Below, piece by piece: positions 38,186-52,689 of a DNA stretch of 64,000 nucleotides; positions within the stretch are counted from its first letter, which is position 1, and each line of letters begins with the position of its first letter. The translations under genes were made by a program, and so were the position numbers. Location: NCBI GenBank assembly GCA_964019055.1, contig OZ025212.1, positions 8,671,109-8,735,108 on the forward strand, in the 5' to 3' direction. The notes beneath the pieces were generated by a model that was given only the letters and a program-made list of their open reading frames with translations, was not told the DNA's origin and made no database searches. The DNA comes from Anthopleura xanthogrammica (taxonomy: Eukaryota; Cnidaria; Anthozoa; Actiniaria; Actiniidae).

Positions 38186-41145
38186 CAAAGATAGGCACTT
38201 TACGATTTTGGAATTTGCCAATTTTGATCACGGAAATGGATTGCTGGCACGATTCTACCTATACATGGTCACGTTTATCTTGTGAAAATTCGGCAGTCTT
38301 CCCCTAGTTTTGGTGCCCGCGCATGCGCAGCTACAAAGATAGGCACTTTACGATTTTGGAATTTGACAATTTTGATCACGGAAATGGATTGCTGGCACGA
38401 TTCTACCTATACATGGTCACGTTTATCTTGTGAAAATTCGGCAGTCTTCCCCTAGTTTTGGTGCCCGCGCATGCGCAGCTACAAAGTTAGGCACTTTACG
38501 ATTTTGGAATTTGCCAATTTTGATCACGGAAATGGATTGCTGGCACGATTCTACCTATACATGGTCACGTTTATCTTGTGAAAATTCGGCAGTCTTCCCC
38601 TAGTTTTGGTGCCCGCGCATACGCAGCTACAAAGTTAGGCACTTTAAGATTTTTGAAATTGCTAATTTTGATCACGGAAATGGATTCCTGGCACGATTCT
38701 ACCTATACATGGTCACGTTTATCTTGTGAAAATTCGGGAGTCTTCCCCTAGTTTTGGTGCCCGCGCATGCGCAGCTACAAAGATAGGCACTTTACGATTT
38801 TGGAATTTGCCAATTTTGATCACGGAAATCGATTGCTGGCACGATTCTACCTATACATGGTCACGTTTATCTTGTGAAAATTCGGCAGTCTTCCCCTAGT
38901 TTTGGTGCCCGCGCATGCGCAGCTACAAAGTTAGGCACTTTACGATTTTGGAATTTGACAATTTTGATCACGGAAATGGATTGCTGGCACGATTCTACCT
39001 ATACATGGTCACGTTTATCTTGTGAAAATTCGGCAGTCTTCTCCTAGTTTTGGTGCCCGCGCATGCGCAGCTACAAAGTTAGGCACTTTACGATTTTGGA
39101 ATTTGACAATTTTGATCACGGAAATGGATTCCTGGCACGATTCTACCTATACATGGTCACGTTTATCTTGTGAAAATTCGGCAGTCTTCCCCTAGTTTTG
39201 GTTCCCGCGCATGCGCAGCTACAAAGATAGGCACTTTACGATTTTGGAAATTGCTAATTTCGATCACGGAAATGGATTGCTGGCACGATTCTACCTATAC
39301 ATGGTCACGTTTATCTTGTGAAAATTCGGCAGTCTTCCCCTAGTTTTGGTGCCCGCGCATGCGCAGCTACAAAGTTAGGCACTTTACGATTTTGGAATTT
39401 GCCAATTTTGATCACGGAAATGGATTGCTGGCACGATTCTACCTATACATGGTCACGTTTATCTTGTGAAAATCCGGCAGTCTTCCCCTAGTTTTGGTGC
39501 CCGCGCATGCGCAGCTACAAAGTTAGGCACTTTACGATTTTGAAATTTGCCAATTTTGATCACGGAAATGGATTGCTGGCACGATTCTACCTATACATGG
39601 TCACGTTTATCTTGTGAAAATTCGGCAGTCTTCCCCTAGTTTTGGTGCCCGCGCATGCGCAGCTACAAAGATAGGCACTTTACGATTTTGGAATTTGCCA
39701 ATTTTGATCACGGAAATGGATTGCTGGCACGATTCTACCTATACATGGTCACGTTTATCTTGTGAAAATTCGGCAGTCTTCCCCTAGTTTTGGTGCCCGC
39801 GCATACGCAGCTACAAAGATAGGCACTTTACGATTTTGGAATTTGACAATTTTGATCACGGAAATGGATTGCTGGCACGATTCTACCTATACATGGTCAC
39901 GTTTATCTTGTGAAAATTCGGCAGTCTTCCCCTAGTTTTGGTGCCCGCGCATGCGCAGCTACAAAGTTAGGCACTTTACGATTTTGGAATTTGCCAATTT
40001 TGATCACGGAAATGGATTGCTGGCACGATTCTACCTATACATGGTCACGTTTATCTTGTGAAAATTCGGCAGTCTTCCCCTAGTTTTGGTGCCCGCGCAT
40101 ACGCAGCTACAAAGTTAGGCACTTTAAGATTTTTGAAATTGCTAATTTTGATCACGGAAATGGATTCCTGGCACGATTCTACCTATACATGGTCACGTTT
40201 ATCTTGTGAAAATTCGGCAGTCTTCCCCTAGTTTTGGTGCCCGCGCATGCGCAGCTACAAAGATAGGCACTTTACGATTTTGGAATTTGCCAATTTTGAT
40301 CACGGAAATCGATTGCTGGCACGATTCTACCTATACATGGTCACGTTTATCTTGTGAAAATTCGGCAGTCTTCCCCTAGTTTTGGTGCCCGCGCATGCGC
40401 AGCTACAAAGTTAGGCACTTTACGATTTTGGAATTTGACAATTTTGATCACGGAAATGGATTCCTGGCACGATTCTACCTATACATGGTCACGTTTATCT
40501 TGTGAAAATTCGGCAGTCTTCTCCTAGTTTTGGTGCCCGCGCATGCGCAGCTACAAAGTTAGGCACTTTACGATTTTGGAATTTGACAATTTTGATCACG
40601 GAAATGGATTCCTGGCACGATTCTACCTATACATGGTCACGTTTATCTTGTGAAAATTCGGCAGTCTTCCCCTAGTTTTGGTTCCCGCGCATGCGCAGCT
40701 ACAAAGATAGGCACTTTACGATTTTGGAAATTGCTAATTTCGATCACGGAAATGGATTGCTGGCACGATTCTACCTATACATGGTCACGTTTATCTTGTG
40801 AAAATTCGGCAGTCTTCCCCTAGTTTTGGTGCCCGCGCATGCGCAGCTACAAAGTTAGGCACTTTACGATTTTGGAATTTGCCAATTTTGATCACGGAAA
40901 TGGATTGCTGGCACGATTCTACCTATACATGGTCACGTTTATCTTGTGAAAATCCGGCAGTCTTCCCCTAGTTTTGGTGCCCGCGCATGCGCAGCTACAA
41001 AGTTAGGCACTTTACGATTTTGAAATTTGCCAATTTTGATCACGGAAATGGATTGCTGGCACGATTCTACCTATACATGGTCACGTTTATCTTGTGAAAA
41101 TTCGGCAGTCTTCCCCTAGTTTTGGTGCCCGCGCATGCGCAGCTA
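38186..41145. repeat. Second, unrelated 10-monomer HOR (1480 bp), two copies
   Basis: Copies are 38186-39665 and 39666-41145. Paired markers 1480 bp apart are 'gcgcatacgcag' (38615, 40095), 'ctttaagattttt', 'cttctccta', 'ggttcccgc' (39200, 40680), 'aatttcgatcacgg' and 'aatccggcag' (39471, 40951). The unit has the same length as the one just upstream but different markers. Small differences remain, such as 'cgggag' near 38737 in copy one only. Confidence 0.88.
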
Positions 41146-41293
41146 CAAAGTTAGGCACTTTACGATTTTGGAATTTGCCAATTTTGATCACGGAAATGGA
41201 TTGCTGGCACGATTCTACCTATACATGGTCACGTTTATCTTGTGAAAATTCGGCAGTCTTCCCCTAGTTTTGGTGCCCGCGCATGCGCAGCTA

Positions 41294-43809
41294 CAAAGTT
41301 AGGCACTTTACGATTTTGGAATTTGACAATTTTGATCACGGAAATGGATTCCTGGCACGATTCTACCTATACATGGTCACGTTTATCTTGTGAAAATTCG
41401 GCAGTCTTCCCCTAGTTTTGGTGCCCGCGCATGCGCAGCTACAAAGTTAGGCACTTTACGATTTTTGAAATTGCTAATTTTGATCACGGAAATGGATTCC
41501 TGGCACGATTCTACCTATACATGGTCACGTTTATCTTGTGAAAATTCGGCAGTCTTCCCCTAGTTTTGGTGCCCGCGCATGCGCAGCTACAAAGATAGGC
41601 ACTTTACGATTTTGGAATTTGCCAATTTTGATCACGGAAATGGATTGCTGGCACGATTCTACCTATACATGGTCACGTTTATCTTGTGAAAATTCGGCAG
41701 TCTTCCCCTAGTTTTGGTGCCCGCGCATGCGCAGCTACAAAGTTAGGCACTTTACGATTTTGGAATTTGCCAATTTTGATCACGGAAATGGATTGCTGAC
41801 ACGATTCTACCTATACATGGTCACGTTTATCTTGTGAAAATTCGGCAGTCTTCCCCTAGTTTTGGTGCCCGCGCATGCGCAGCTACAAAGTTAGGCACTT
41901 TACGATTTTGGAATTTGCCAATTTTGATCACGGAAATGGATTGCTGGCACGATTCTACCTATACATGGTCACGTTTATCTTGTGAAAATTCGGCAGTCTT
42001 CCCCTAGTTTTGGTGCCCGCGCATGCGCAGCTACAAAGTTAGGCACTTTACGATTTTGGAATTTGCCAATTTTGATCACGGAAATGGATTGCTGGCACGA
42101 TTCTACCTATACATGGTCACGTTTATCTTGTGAAAATTCGGCAGTCTTCCCCTAGTTTTGGTGCCCGCGCATGCGCAGCTACAAAGTTAGGCACTTTACG
42201 ATTTTGGAATTTGACAATTTTGATCACGGAAATGGATTCCTGGCACGATTCTACCTATACATGGTCACGTTTATCTTGTGAAAATTCGGCAGTCTTCCCC
42301 TAGTTTTGGTGCCCGCGCATGCGCAGCTACAAAGTTAGGCACTTTACGATTTTTGAAATTGCTAATTTTGATCACGGAAATGGATTCCTGGCACGATTTT
42401 ACCTATACATGGTCACGATTATCTTGTGAAAATTCGGCAGTCTTCCCCTAGTTTTGGTGCCCGCGCATGCGCAGCTACAAAGTTAGGCACTTTACGATTT
42501 TGGAATTTGCCAATTTTGATCACGGAAATGGATTGCAGGCACGATTCTACCTATACATGGTCACGTTTATCTTGTGAAAATTCGGCAGTCTTCCCCTAGT
42601 TTTGGTGCCCGCGCATGCGCAGCTACAAAGTTAGGCACTTTACGATTTTGGAAATTGCTAATTTTGATCACGGAAATGGATTGCTGGCACGATTCTACCT
42701 ATACATGGTCACGTTTATCTTGTGAAAATTCGGCAGTCTTCCCCTAGTTTTGGTGCCCGCGCATGCGCAGCTACAAAGTTAGGCACTTTACGATTTTGGA
42801 ATTTGACAATTTTGATCACGGAAATGGATTCCTGGCACGATTCTACCTATACATGGTCACGTTTATCTTGTGAAAATTCGGCAGTCTTCCCCTAGTTTTG
42901 GTGCCCGCGCATGCGCAGCTACAAAGTTAGGCACTTTACGATTTTTGAAATTGCTAATTTTGATCACGGAAATGGATTCCTGGCACGATTCTACCTATAC
43001 ATGGTCACGTTTATCTTGTGAAAATTCGGCAGTCTTCCCCTAGTTTTGGTGCCCTGGCATGCGCAGCTACAAAGATAGGCACTTTACGATTTTGGAATTT
43101 GCCAATTTTGATCACGGAAATGGATTGCTGGCACGATTCTACCTATACATGGTCACGTTTATCTTGTGAAAATTCGGCAGTCTTCCCCTAGTTTTGGTGC
43201 CCGCGCATGCGCAGCTACAAAGTTAGGCACTTTACGATTTTGGAATTTGCCAATTTTGATCACGGAAATGGATTGCTGACACGATTCTACCTATACATGG
43301 TCACGTTTATCTTGTGAAAATTCGGCAGTCTTCCCCTAGTTTTGGTGCCCGCGCATGCGCAGCTACAAAGTTAGGCACTTTACGATTTTGGAATTTGCCA
43401 ATTTTGATCACGGAAATGGATTGCTGGCACGATTCTACCTATACATGGTCACGTTTATCTTGTGAAAATTCGGCAGTCTTCCCCTAGTTTTGGTGCCCGC
43501 GCATGCGCAGCTGCAAAGTTAGGCACTTTACGATTTTGGAATTTGCCAATTTTGATCACGGAAATGGATTGCTGGCACGATTCTACCTATACATGGTCAC
43601 GTTTATCTTGTGAAAATTCGGCAGTCTTCCCCTAGTTTTGGTGCCCGCGCATGCGCAGCTACAAAGTTAGGCACTTTACGATTTTGGAATTTGACAATTT
43701 TGATCACGGAAATGGATTCCTGGCACGATTCTACCTATACATGGTCACGTTTATCTTGTGAAAATTCGGCAGTCTTCCCCTAGTTTTGGTGCCCGCGCAT
43801 GCGCAGCTA
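41294..43809. repeat. Third 10-monomer HOR (1480 bp), 1.7 copies
   Basis: Copy one is 41294-42773, and copy two runs from 42774 to about 43809. Both run 'ttgaca + cctgg', 'tttgaaattgcta + cctgg', 'gataggc', 'gctgacacg', plain, plain, 'ttgaca + cctgg'. The 'gattgctgac' marker lies at 41791 and 43271, exactly 1480 bp apart. Copy two then has a second 'ttgaca' monomer where copy one has 'tttgaaattgcta + cgattatc'. Confidence 0.78.
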
Positions 43810-44845
43810 CAAAGTTAGGCACTTTACGATTTTGGAATTTGACAATTTTGATCACGGAAATGGATTCCTGGCACGATTCTACCTATACATGGTCACGTTT
43901 ATCTTGTGAAAATTCGGCAGTCTTCCCCTAGTTTTGGTGCCCGCGCATGCGCAGCTACAAAGTTAGGCACTTTACGATTTTTGAAATTGCTAATTTTGAT
44001 CACGGAAATGGATTCCTGGCACGATTCTACCTATACATGGTCACGTTTATCTTGTGAAAATTCGGCAGTCTTCCCCTAGTTTTGGTGCCCGCGCATGCGC
44101 AGCTACAAAGTTAGGCACTTTACGATTTTGGAATTTGCCAATTTTGATCACGGAAATGGATTGCTGGCACGATTCTACCTATACATGGTCACGTTTATCT
44201 TGTGAAAATTCGGCAGTCTTCCCCTAGTTTTGGTGCCCGCGCATGCGCAGCTACAAAGTTAGGCACTTTACGATTTTGGAATTTGCCAATTTTGATCACG
44301 GAAATGGATTGCTGACACGATTCTACCTATACATGGTCACGTTTATCTTGTGAAAATTCGGCAGTCTTCCCCTAGTTTTGGTGCCCGCGCATGCGCAGCT
44401 ACAAAGTTAGGCACTTTACGATTTTGGAATTTGCCAATTTTGATCACGGAAATGGATTGCTGGCACGATTCTACCTATACATGGTCACGTTTATCTTGTG
44501 AAAATTCGGCAGTCTTCCCCTAGTTTTGGTGCCCGCGCATGCGCAGCTACAAAGTTAGGCACTTTACGATTTTGGAATTTGCCAATTTTGATCACGGAAA
44601 TGGATTGCTGGCACGATTCTACCTATACATGGTCACGTTTATCTTGTGAAAATTCGGCAGTCTTCCCCTAGTTTTGGTGCCCGCGCATGCGCAGCTACAA
44701 AGTTAGGCACTTTACGATTTTGGAAATTGCTAATTTTGATCACGGAAATGGATTGCTGGCACGATTCTACCTATACATGGTCACGTTTATCTTGTGAAAA
44801 TTCGGCAGTCTTCCCCTAGTTTTGGTGTCCGCGCATGCGCAGCTA

Positions 44846-47800
44846 CAAAGTTAGGCACTTTACGATTTTGGAATTTGCCAATTTGGATCACGGAAATCGA
44901 TTGCTGGCACGATTCTACCTATACATGGTCACGTTTATCTTGTGAAAATTCGGCAGTCTTCCCCTAGTTTTGGTGCCCGCGCATGCGCAGCTACAAAGTT
45001 AGGCACTTTACGATTTTGGAATTTGCCAATTTTGATCACGGAAATGGATTGCTGACACGATTCTACCTATACATGGTCACGTTTATCTTGTGAAAATTCG
45101 GCAGTCTTCCCCTAGTTTTGGTGCCCGCGCATGCGCAGCTACAAAGTTAGGCACTTTACGATTTTGGAATTTGCCAATTTTGATCACGGAAATGGATTGC
45201 TGGCACGATTCTACCTATACATGGTCACGTTTATCTTGTGAAAATTCGGCAGTCTTCCCCTAGTTTTGGTGCCCGCGCATGCGCAGCTACAAAGTTAGGC
45301 ACTTTACGATTTTGGAATTTGACAATTTTGATCACGGAAATGGATTCCTGGCACGATTCTACCTATACATGGTCACGTTTATCTTGTGAAAATTCGGCAG
45401 TCTTCCCCTAGTTTTGGTGCCCGCGCATGCGCAGCTACAAAGATAGGCACTTTACGATTTTGGAATTTGCCAATTTTGATCACGGAAATGGATTGCTGGC
45501 ACGATTCTACCTATACATGGTCACGTTTATCTTGTGAAAATTCGGCAGTCTTCCCCTAGTTTTGGTGCCCGCGCATGCGCAGCTACAAAGTTAGGCACTT
45601 TACGATTTTGGAATTTGCCAATTTTGATCACGGAAATGGATTGCTGACACGATTCTACCTATACATGGTCACGTTTATCTTGTGAAAATTCGGCAGTCTT
45701 CCCCTAGTTTTGGTGCCCGCGCATGCGCAGCTACAAAGTTAGGCACTTTACGATTTTGGAATTTGCCAATTTTGATCACGGAAATGGATTGCTGGCACGA
45801 TTCTACCTATACATGGTCACGTTTATCTTGTGAAAATTCGGCAGTCTTCCCCTAGTTTTGGTGCCCGCGCATGCGCAGCTACAAAGTTAGGCACTTTACG
45901 ATTTTGGAATTTGCCAATTTTGATCACGGAAATGGATTGCTGGCACGATTCTACCTATACATGGTCACGTTTATCTTGTGAAAATTCGGCAGTCTTCCCC
46001 TAGTTTTGGTGCCCGCGCATGCGCAGCTACAAAGTTAGGCACTTTACGATTTTGGAATTTGACAATTTTGATCACGGAAATGGATTCCTGGCACGATTCT
46101 ACCTATACATGGTCACGATTATCTTGTGAAAATTCGGCAGTCTTCCCCTAGTTTTGGTGCCCGCGCATGCGCAGCTACAAAGTTAGGCACTTTACGATTT
46201 TGGAATTTGCCAATTTTGATCACGGAAATGGATTGCTGACACGATTCTACCTATACATGGTCACGTTTATCTTGTGAAAATTCGGCAGTCTTCCCCTAGT
46301 TTTGGTGCCCGCGCATGCGCAGCTACAAAGTTAGGCACTTTACGATTTTGGAATTTGCCAATTTTGATCACGGAAATGGATTGCTGGCACGATTCTACCT
46401 ATACATGGTCACGTTTATCTTGTGAAAATTCGGCAGTCTTCCCCTAGTTTTGGTGCCCGCGCATGCGCAGCTACAAAGTTAGGCACTTTACGATTTTGGA
46501 ATTTGCCAATTTTGATCACGGAAATGGATTGCTGGCACGATTCTACCTATACATGGTCACGTTTATCTTGTGAAAATTCGGCAGTCTTCCCCTAGTTTTG
46601 GTGCCCGCGCATGCGCAGCTACAAAGTTAGGCACTTTACGATTTTGGAATTTGACAATTTTGATCACGGAAATGGATTCCTGGCACGATTCTACCTATAC
46701 ATGGTCACGATTATCTTGTGAAAATTCGGCAGTCTTCCCCTAGTTTTGGTGCCCGCGCATGCGCAGCTACAAAGTTAGGCACTTTACGATTTTGGAATTT
46801 GCCAATTTTGATCACGGAAATGGATTGCAGGCACGATTCTACCTATACATGGTCACGTTTATCTTGTGAAAATTCGGCAGTCTTCCCCTAGTTTTGGTGC
46901 CCGCGCATGCGCAGCTACAAAGTTAGGCACTTTACGATTTTGGAAATTGCTAATTTTGATCACGGAAATGGATTGCTGGCACGATTCTACCTATACATGG
47001 TCACGTTTATCTTGTGAAAATTCGGCAGTCTTCCCCTAGTTTTGGTGCCCGCGCATGCGCAGCTACAAAGTTAGGCACTTTACGATTTTGGAATTTGCCA
47101 ATTTGGATCACGGAAATCGATTGCTGGCACGATTCTACCTATACATGGTCACGTTTATCTTGTGAAAATTCGGCAGTCTTCCCCTAGTTTTGGTGCCCGC
47201 GCATGCGCAGCTACAAAGTTAGGCACTTTACGATTTTGGAATTTGCCAATTTTGATCACGGAAATGGATTGCTGACACGATTCTACCTATACATGGTCAC
47301 GTTTATCTTGTGAAAATTCGGCAGTCTTCCCCTAGTTTTGGTGCCCGCGCATGCGCAGCTACAAAGTTAGGCACTTTACGATTTTGGAATTTGCCAATTT
47401 TGATCACGGAAATGGATTGCTGGCACGATTCTACCTATACATGGTCACGTTTATCTTGTGAAAATTCGGCAGTCTTCCCCTAGTTTTGGTGCCCGCGCAT
47501 GCGCAGCTACAAAGTTAGGCACTTTACGATTTTGGAATTTGCCAATTTTGATCACGGAAATGGATTGCTGGCACGATTCTACCTATACATGGTCACGTTT
47601 ATCTTGTGAAAATTCGGCAGTCTTCCCCTAGTTTTGGTGCCCGCGCATGCGCAGCTACAAAGTTAGGCACTTTACGATTTTGGAATTTGACAATTTTGAT
47701 CACGGAAATGGATTGCTGGCACGATTCTACCTATACATGGTCACGTTTATCTTGTGAAAATTCGGCAGTCTTCCCCTAGTTTTGGTGCCCGCGCATGCGC

Positions 47801-48841
47801 AGCTACAAAGATAGGCACTTTACGATTTTGGAATTTGCCAATTTTGATCACGGAAATGGATTGCTGGCACGATTCTACCTATACATGGTCACGTTTATCT
47901 TGTGAAAATTCGGCAGTCTTCCCCTAGTTTTGGTGCCCGCGCATGCGCAGCTACAAAGTTAGGCACTTTACGATTTTGGAATTTGCCAATTTTGATCACG
48001 GAAATGGATTGCTGACACGATTCTACCTATACATGGTCACGTTTATCTTGTGAAAATTCGGCATTCTTCCCCTAGTTTTGGTGCCCGCGCATGCGCAGCT
48101 ACAAAGTTAGGCACTTTACGATTTTGGAATTTGCCAATTTTGATCACGGAAATGGATTGCTGGCACGATTCTACCTATACATGGTCACGTTTATCTTGTG
48201 AAAATTCGGCAGTCTTCCCCTAGTTTTGGTGCCCGCGCATGCGCAGCTACAAAGTTAGGCACTTTACGATTTTGGAATTTGCCAATTTTGATCACGGAAA
48301 TGGATTGCTGGCACGATTCTACCTATACATGGTCACGTTTATCTTGTGAAAATTCGGCAGTCTTCCCCTAGTTTTGGTGCCCGCGCATGCGCAGCTACAA
48401 AGTTAGGCACTTTACGATTTTGGAATTTGACAATTTTGATCACGGAAATGGATTCCTGGCACGATTCTACCTATACATGGTCACGATTATCTTGTGAAAA
48501 TTCGGCAGTCTTCCCCTAGTTTTGGTGCCCGCGCATGCGCAGCTACAAAGTTAGGCACTTTACGATTTTGGAATTTGCCAATTTTGATCACGGAAATGGA
48601 TTGCAGGCACGATTCTACCTATACATGGTCACGTTTATCTTGTGAAAATTCGGCAGTCTTCCCCTAGTTTTGGTGCCCGCGCATGCGCAGCTACAAAGTT
48701 AGGCACTTTACGATTTTGGAAATTGCTAATTTTGATCACGGAAATGGATTGCTGGCACGATTCTACCTATACATGGTCACGTTTATCTTGTGAAAATTCG
48801 GCAGTCTTCCCCTAGTTTTGGTGCCCGCGCATGCGCAGCTA
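44846..48841. repeat. 15-monomer then 12-monomer HOR units sharing an inner 592-bp four-mer
   Basis: 'tttggatcacgg + atcgatt' monomers at 44846, 47066 and 48842 bound units of 2220 bp and 1776 bp. Inside is the four-monomer block 'gctgacacg, plain, plain, ttgaca + cctgg + cgattatc'. It is present twice in the first unit (45586-46177, 46178-46769) and once in the second (47954-48545). Both units close with a 'gcagg' and a 'gaaattgcta' monomer. Confidence 0.8.
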
Positions 48842-50321
48842 CAAAGTTAGGCACTTTACGATTTTGGAATTTGCCAATTTGGATCACGGAAATCGATTGC
48901 TGGCACGATTCTACCTATACATGGTCACGTTTATCTTGTGAAAATTCGGCAGTCTTCCCCTAGTTTTGGTGCCCGCGCATGCGCAGCTACAAAGTTAGGC
49001 ACTTTACGATTTTTGAAATTGCTAATTTTGAACACGGAAATGGATTGCTGGCACGATTTTACCTATACATGGTCACGATTATCTTGTGAAAATTCGGCAG
49101 TCTTCCCCTAGTTTTGGTGCCCGCGCATGCGCAGCTACAAAGTTAGGCACTTTACGATTTTGGAATTTGCCAATTTTGATCACCGAAATGGATTGCAGGC
49201 ACGATTCTACCTATACATGGTCACGTTTATCTTGTGAAAATTCGGCAGTCTTCCCCTAGTTTTGGTGCCCGCGCATGCGCAGCTACAAAGTTAGGCACTT
49301 TACGATTTTGGAAATTGCTAATTTTGATCACGGAAATGGATTGCTGGCACGATTCTACCTATACATGGTCACGTTTATCTTGTGAAAATTCGGCAGTCTT
49401 CCCCTAGTTTTGGTGCCCGCGCATGCGCAGCTACAAAGTTAGGCACTTTACGATTTTGGAATTTGACAATTTTGATCACGGAAATGGATTCCTCGCACGA
49501 TTCTACCTATACATGGTCACGTTTATCTTGTGAAAATTCGGCAGTCTTCCCCTAGTTTTGGTGCCCGCGCATGCGCAGCTACAAAGTTAGGCACTTTACG
49601 ATTTTGGAAATTGCTAATTTTGATCACGGAAATGGATTGCTGGCACGATTCTACCTATACATGGTCACGTTTATCTTGTGAAAATTCGGCAGTCTTCCCC
49701 TAGTTTTGGTGCCCGCGCATGCGCAGCTACAAAGTTAGGCACTTTACGATTTTGGAATTTGCCAATTTTGATCACGGAAATCGATTGCTGGCACGATTCT
49801 ACCTATACATGGTCACGTTTATCTTGTGAAAATTCGGCAGTCTTCCCCTAGTTTTGGTGCCCACGCATGGGCAGCTACAAAGTTAGGCACTTTACGATTT
49901 TGGAATTTGACAATTTTGATCACGGAAATGGATTCCTGGCACGATTCTACCTATACATGGTCACGTTTATCTTGTGAAAATTCGGCAGTCTTCCCCTAGT
50001 TTTGGTGCCCGCGCATGCGCAGCTACAAAGTTAGGCACTTTACGATTTTGGAATTTGACAATTTTGATCACGGAAATGGATTCCTGGCACGATTCTACCT
50101 ATACATGGTCACGTTTATCTTGTGAAAATTCGGCAGTCTTCCCCTAGTTTTGGTGCCCGCGCATGCGCAGCTACAAAGTTAGGCACTTTACGATTTTGGA
50201 ATTTGCCAATTTTGATCACGGAAATGGATTGCTGGCACGATTCTACCTATACATGGTCACGTTTATCTTGTGAAAATTCGGCAGTCTTCCCCTAGTTTTG
50301 GTGCCCGCGCATGCGCAGCTA

Positions 50322-51801
50322 CAAAGATAGGCACTTTACGATTTTGGAATTTGCCAATTTTGATCACGGAAATGGATTGCTGGCACGATTCTACCTATAC
50401 ATGGTCACGTTTATCTTGTGAAAATTCGGCAGTCTTCCCCTAGTTTTGGTGCCCGCGCATGCGCAGCTACAAAGTTAGGCACTTTACGATTTTGGAATTT
50501 GCCAATTTTGATCACGGAAATGGATTGCTGGCACGATTCTACCTATACATGGTCACGTTTATCTTGTGAAAATTCGGCAGTCTTCCCCTAGTTTTGGTGC
50601 CCGCGCATGCGCAGCTACAAAGTTAGGCACTTTACGATTTTGGAATTTGCCAATTTTGATCACGGAAATGGATTGCTGGCACGATTCTACCTATACATGG
50701 TCACGTTTATCTTGTGAAAATTCGGCAGTCTTCCCCTAGTTTTGGTGCCCGCGCATGCGCAGCTACAAAGTTAGGCACTTTACGATTTTGGAATTTGACA
50801 ATTTTGATCACGGAAATGGATTCCTGGCACGATTCTACCTATACATGGTCACGTTTATCTTGTGAAAATTCGGCAGTCTTCCCCTAGTTTTGGTGCCCGC
50901 GCATGCGCAGCTACAAAGTTAGGCACTTTACGATTTTTGAAATTGCTAATTTTGATCACGGAAATGGATTCCTGGCACGATTCTACCTATACATGGTCAC
51001 GTTTATCTTGTGAAAATTCGGCAGTCTTCCCCTAGTTTTGGTGCCCGCGCATGCGCAGCTACAAAGATAGGCACTTTACGATTTTGGAATTTGCCAATTT
51101 TGATCACGGAAATGGATTGCTGGCACGATTCTACCTATACATGGTCACGTTTATCTTGTGAAAATTCGGCAGTCTTCCCCTAGTTTTGGTGCCCGCGCAT
51201 GCGCAGCTACAAAGTTAGGCACTTTACGATTTTGGAATTTGCCAATTTTGATCACGGAAATGGATTGCTGGCACGATTCTACCTATACATGGTCACGTTT
51301 ATCTTGTGAAAATTCGGCAGTCTTCCCCTAGTTTTGGTGCCCGCGCATGCGCAGCTACAAAGTTAGGCACTTTACGATTTTGGAATTTGCCAATTTTGAT
51401 CACGGAAATGGATTGCTGGCACGATTCTACCTATACATGGTCACGTTTATCTTGTGAAAATTCGGCAGTCTTCCCCTAGTTTTGGTGCCCGCGCATGCGC
51501 AGCTACAAAGTTAGGCACTTTACGATTTTGGAATTTGACAATTTTGATCACGGAAATGGATTCCTGGCACGATTCTACCTATACATGGTCACGTTTATCT
51601 TGTGAAAATTCGGCAGTCTTCCCCTAGTTTTGGTGCCCGCGCATGCGCAGCTACAAAGTTAGGCACTTTACGATTTTGGAATTTGACAATTTTGATCACG
51701 GAAATGGATTCCTGGCACGATTCTACCTATACATGGTCACGTTTATCTTGTGAAAATTCGGCAGTCTTCCCCTAGTTTTGGTGCCCGCGCATGCGCAGCT
51801 A
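50322..51801. repeat. 740-bp five-monomer HOR, two copies
   Basis: The order in copy one (50322-51061) is: 'gataggc', plain, plain, 'ttgaca + cctgg', 'tttgaaattgcta + cctgg'. Copy two (51062-51801) has the same first four monomers but a second 'ttgaca + cctgg' monomer in the last slot. Confidence 0.75.
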
Positions 51802-52541
51802 CAAAGTTAGGCACTTTACGATTTTGGAATTTGCCAATTTTGATCACGGAAATGGATTGCTGGCACGATTCTACCTATACATGGTCACGTTTATCTTGTG
51901 AAAATTCGGCAGTCTTCCCCTAGTTTTGGTGCCCGCGCATGCGCAGCTACAAAGTTAGGCACTTTACGATTTTGGAATTTGCCAATTTTGATCACGGAAA
52001 TGGATTGCTGGCACGATTCTACCTATACATGGTCACGTTTATCTTGTGAAAATTCGGCAGTCTTCCCCTAGTTTTGGTGCCCGCGCATGCGCAGCTACAA
52101 AGTTAGGCACTTTACGATTTTGGAATTTGCCAATTTTGATCACGGAAATGGATTGCTGGCACGATTCTACCTATACATGGTCACGTTTATCTTGTGAAAA
52201 TTCGGCAGTCTTCCCCTAGTTTTGGTGCCCGCGCATGCGCAGCTACAAAGTTAGGCACTTTACGATTTTGGAATTTGCCAATTTTGATCACGGAAATGGA
52301 TTGCTGGCACGATTCTACCTATACATGGTCACGTTTATCTTGTGAAAATTCGGCAGTCTTCCCCTAGTTTTGGTGCCCGCGCATGCGCAGCTACAAAGTT
52401 AGGCACTTTACGATTTTGGAATTTGCCAATTTTGATCACGGAAATGGATTGCTGGCACGATTCTACCTATACATGGTCACGTTTATCTTGTGAAAATTCG
52501 GCAGTGTTCCCCTAGTTTTGGTGCCCGCGCATGCGCAGCTA
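51802..52541. repeat. Run of five near-consensus monomers without HOR structure
   Basis: Five successive monomers are all plain consensus type. The only change I notice is 'cagtgttccc' in the last one. It contrasts with the mixed monomer types on both sides. Confidence 0.75.
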
Positions 52542-52689
52542 CAAAGATAGGCACTTTACGATTTTGGAATTTGCCAATTTTGATCACGGAAATGGATTGC
52601 TGGCACGATTCTACCTATACATGGTCACGTTTATCTTGTGAAAATTCGGCAGTCTTCCCCTAGTTTTGGTGCCCGCGCATGCGCAGCTA

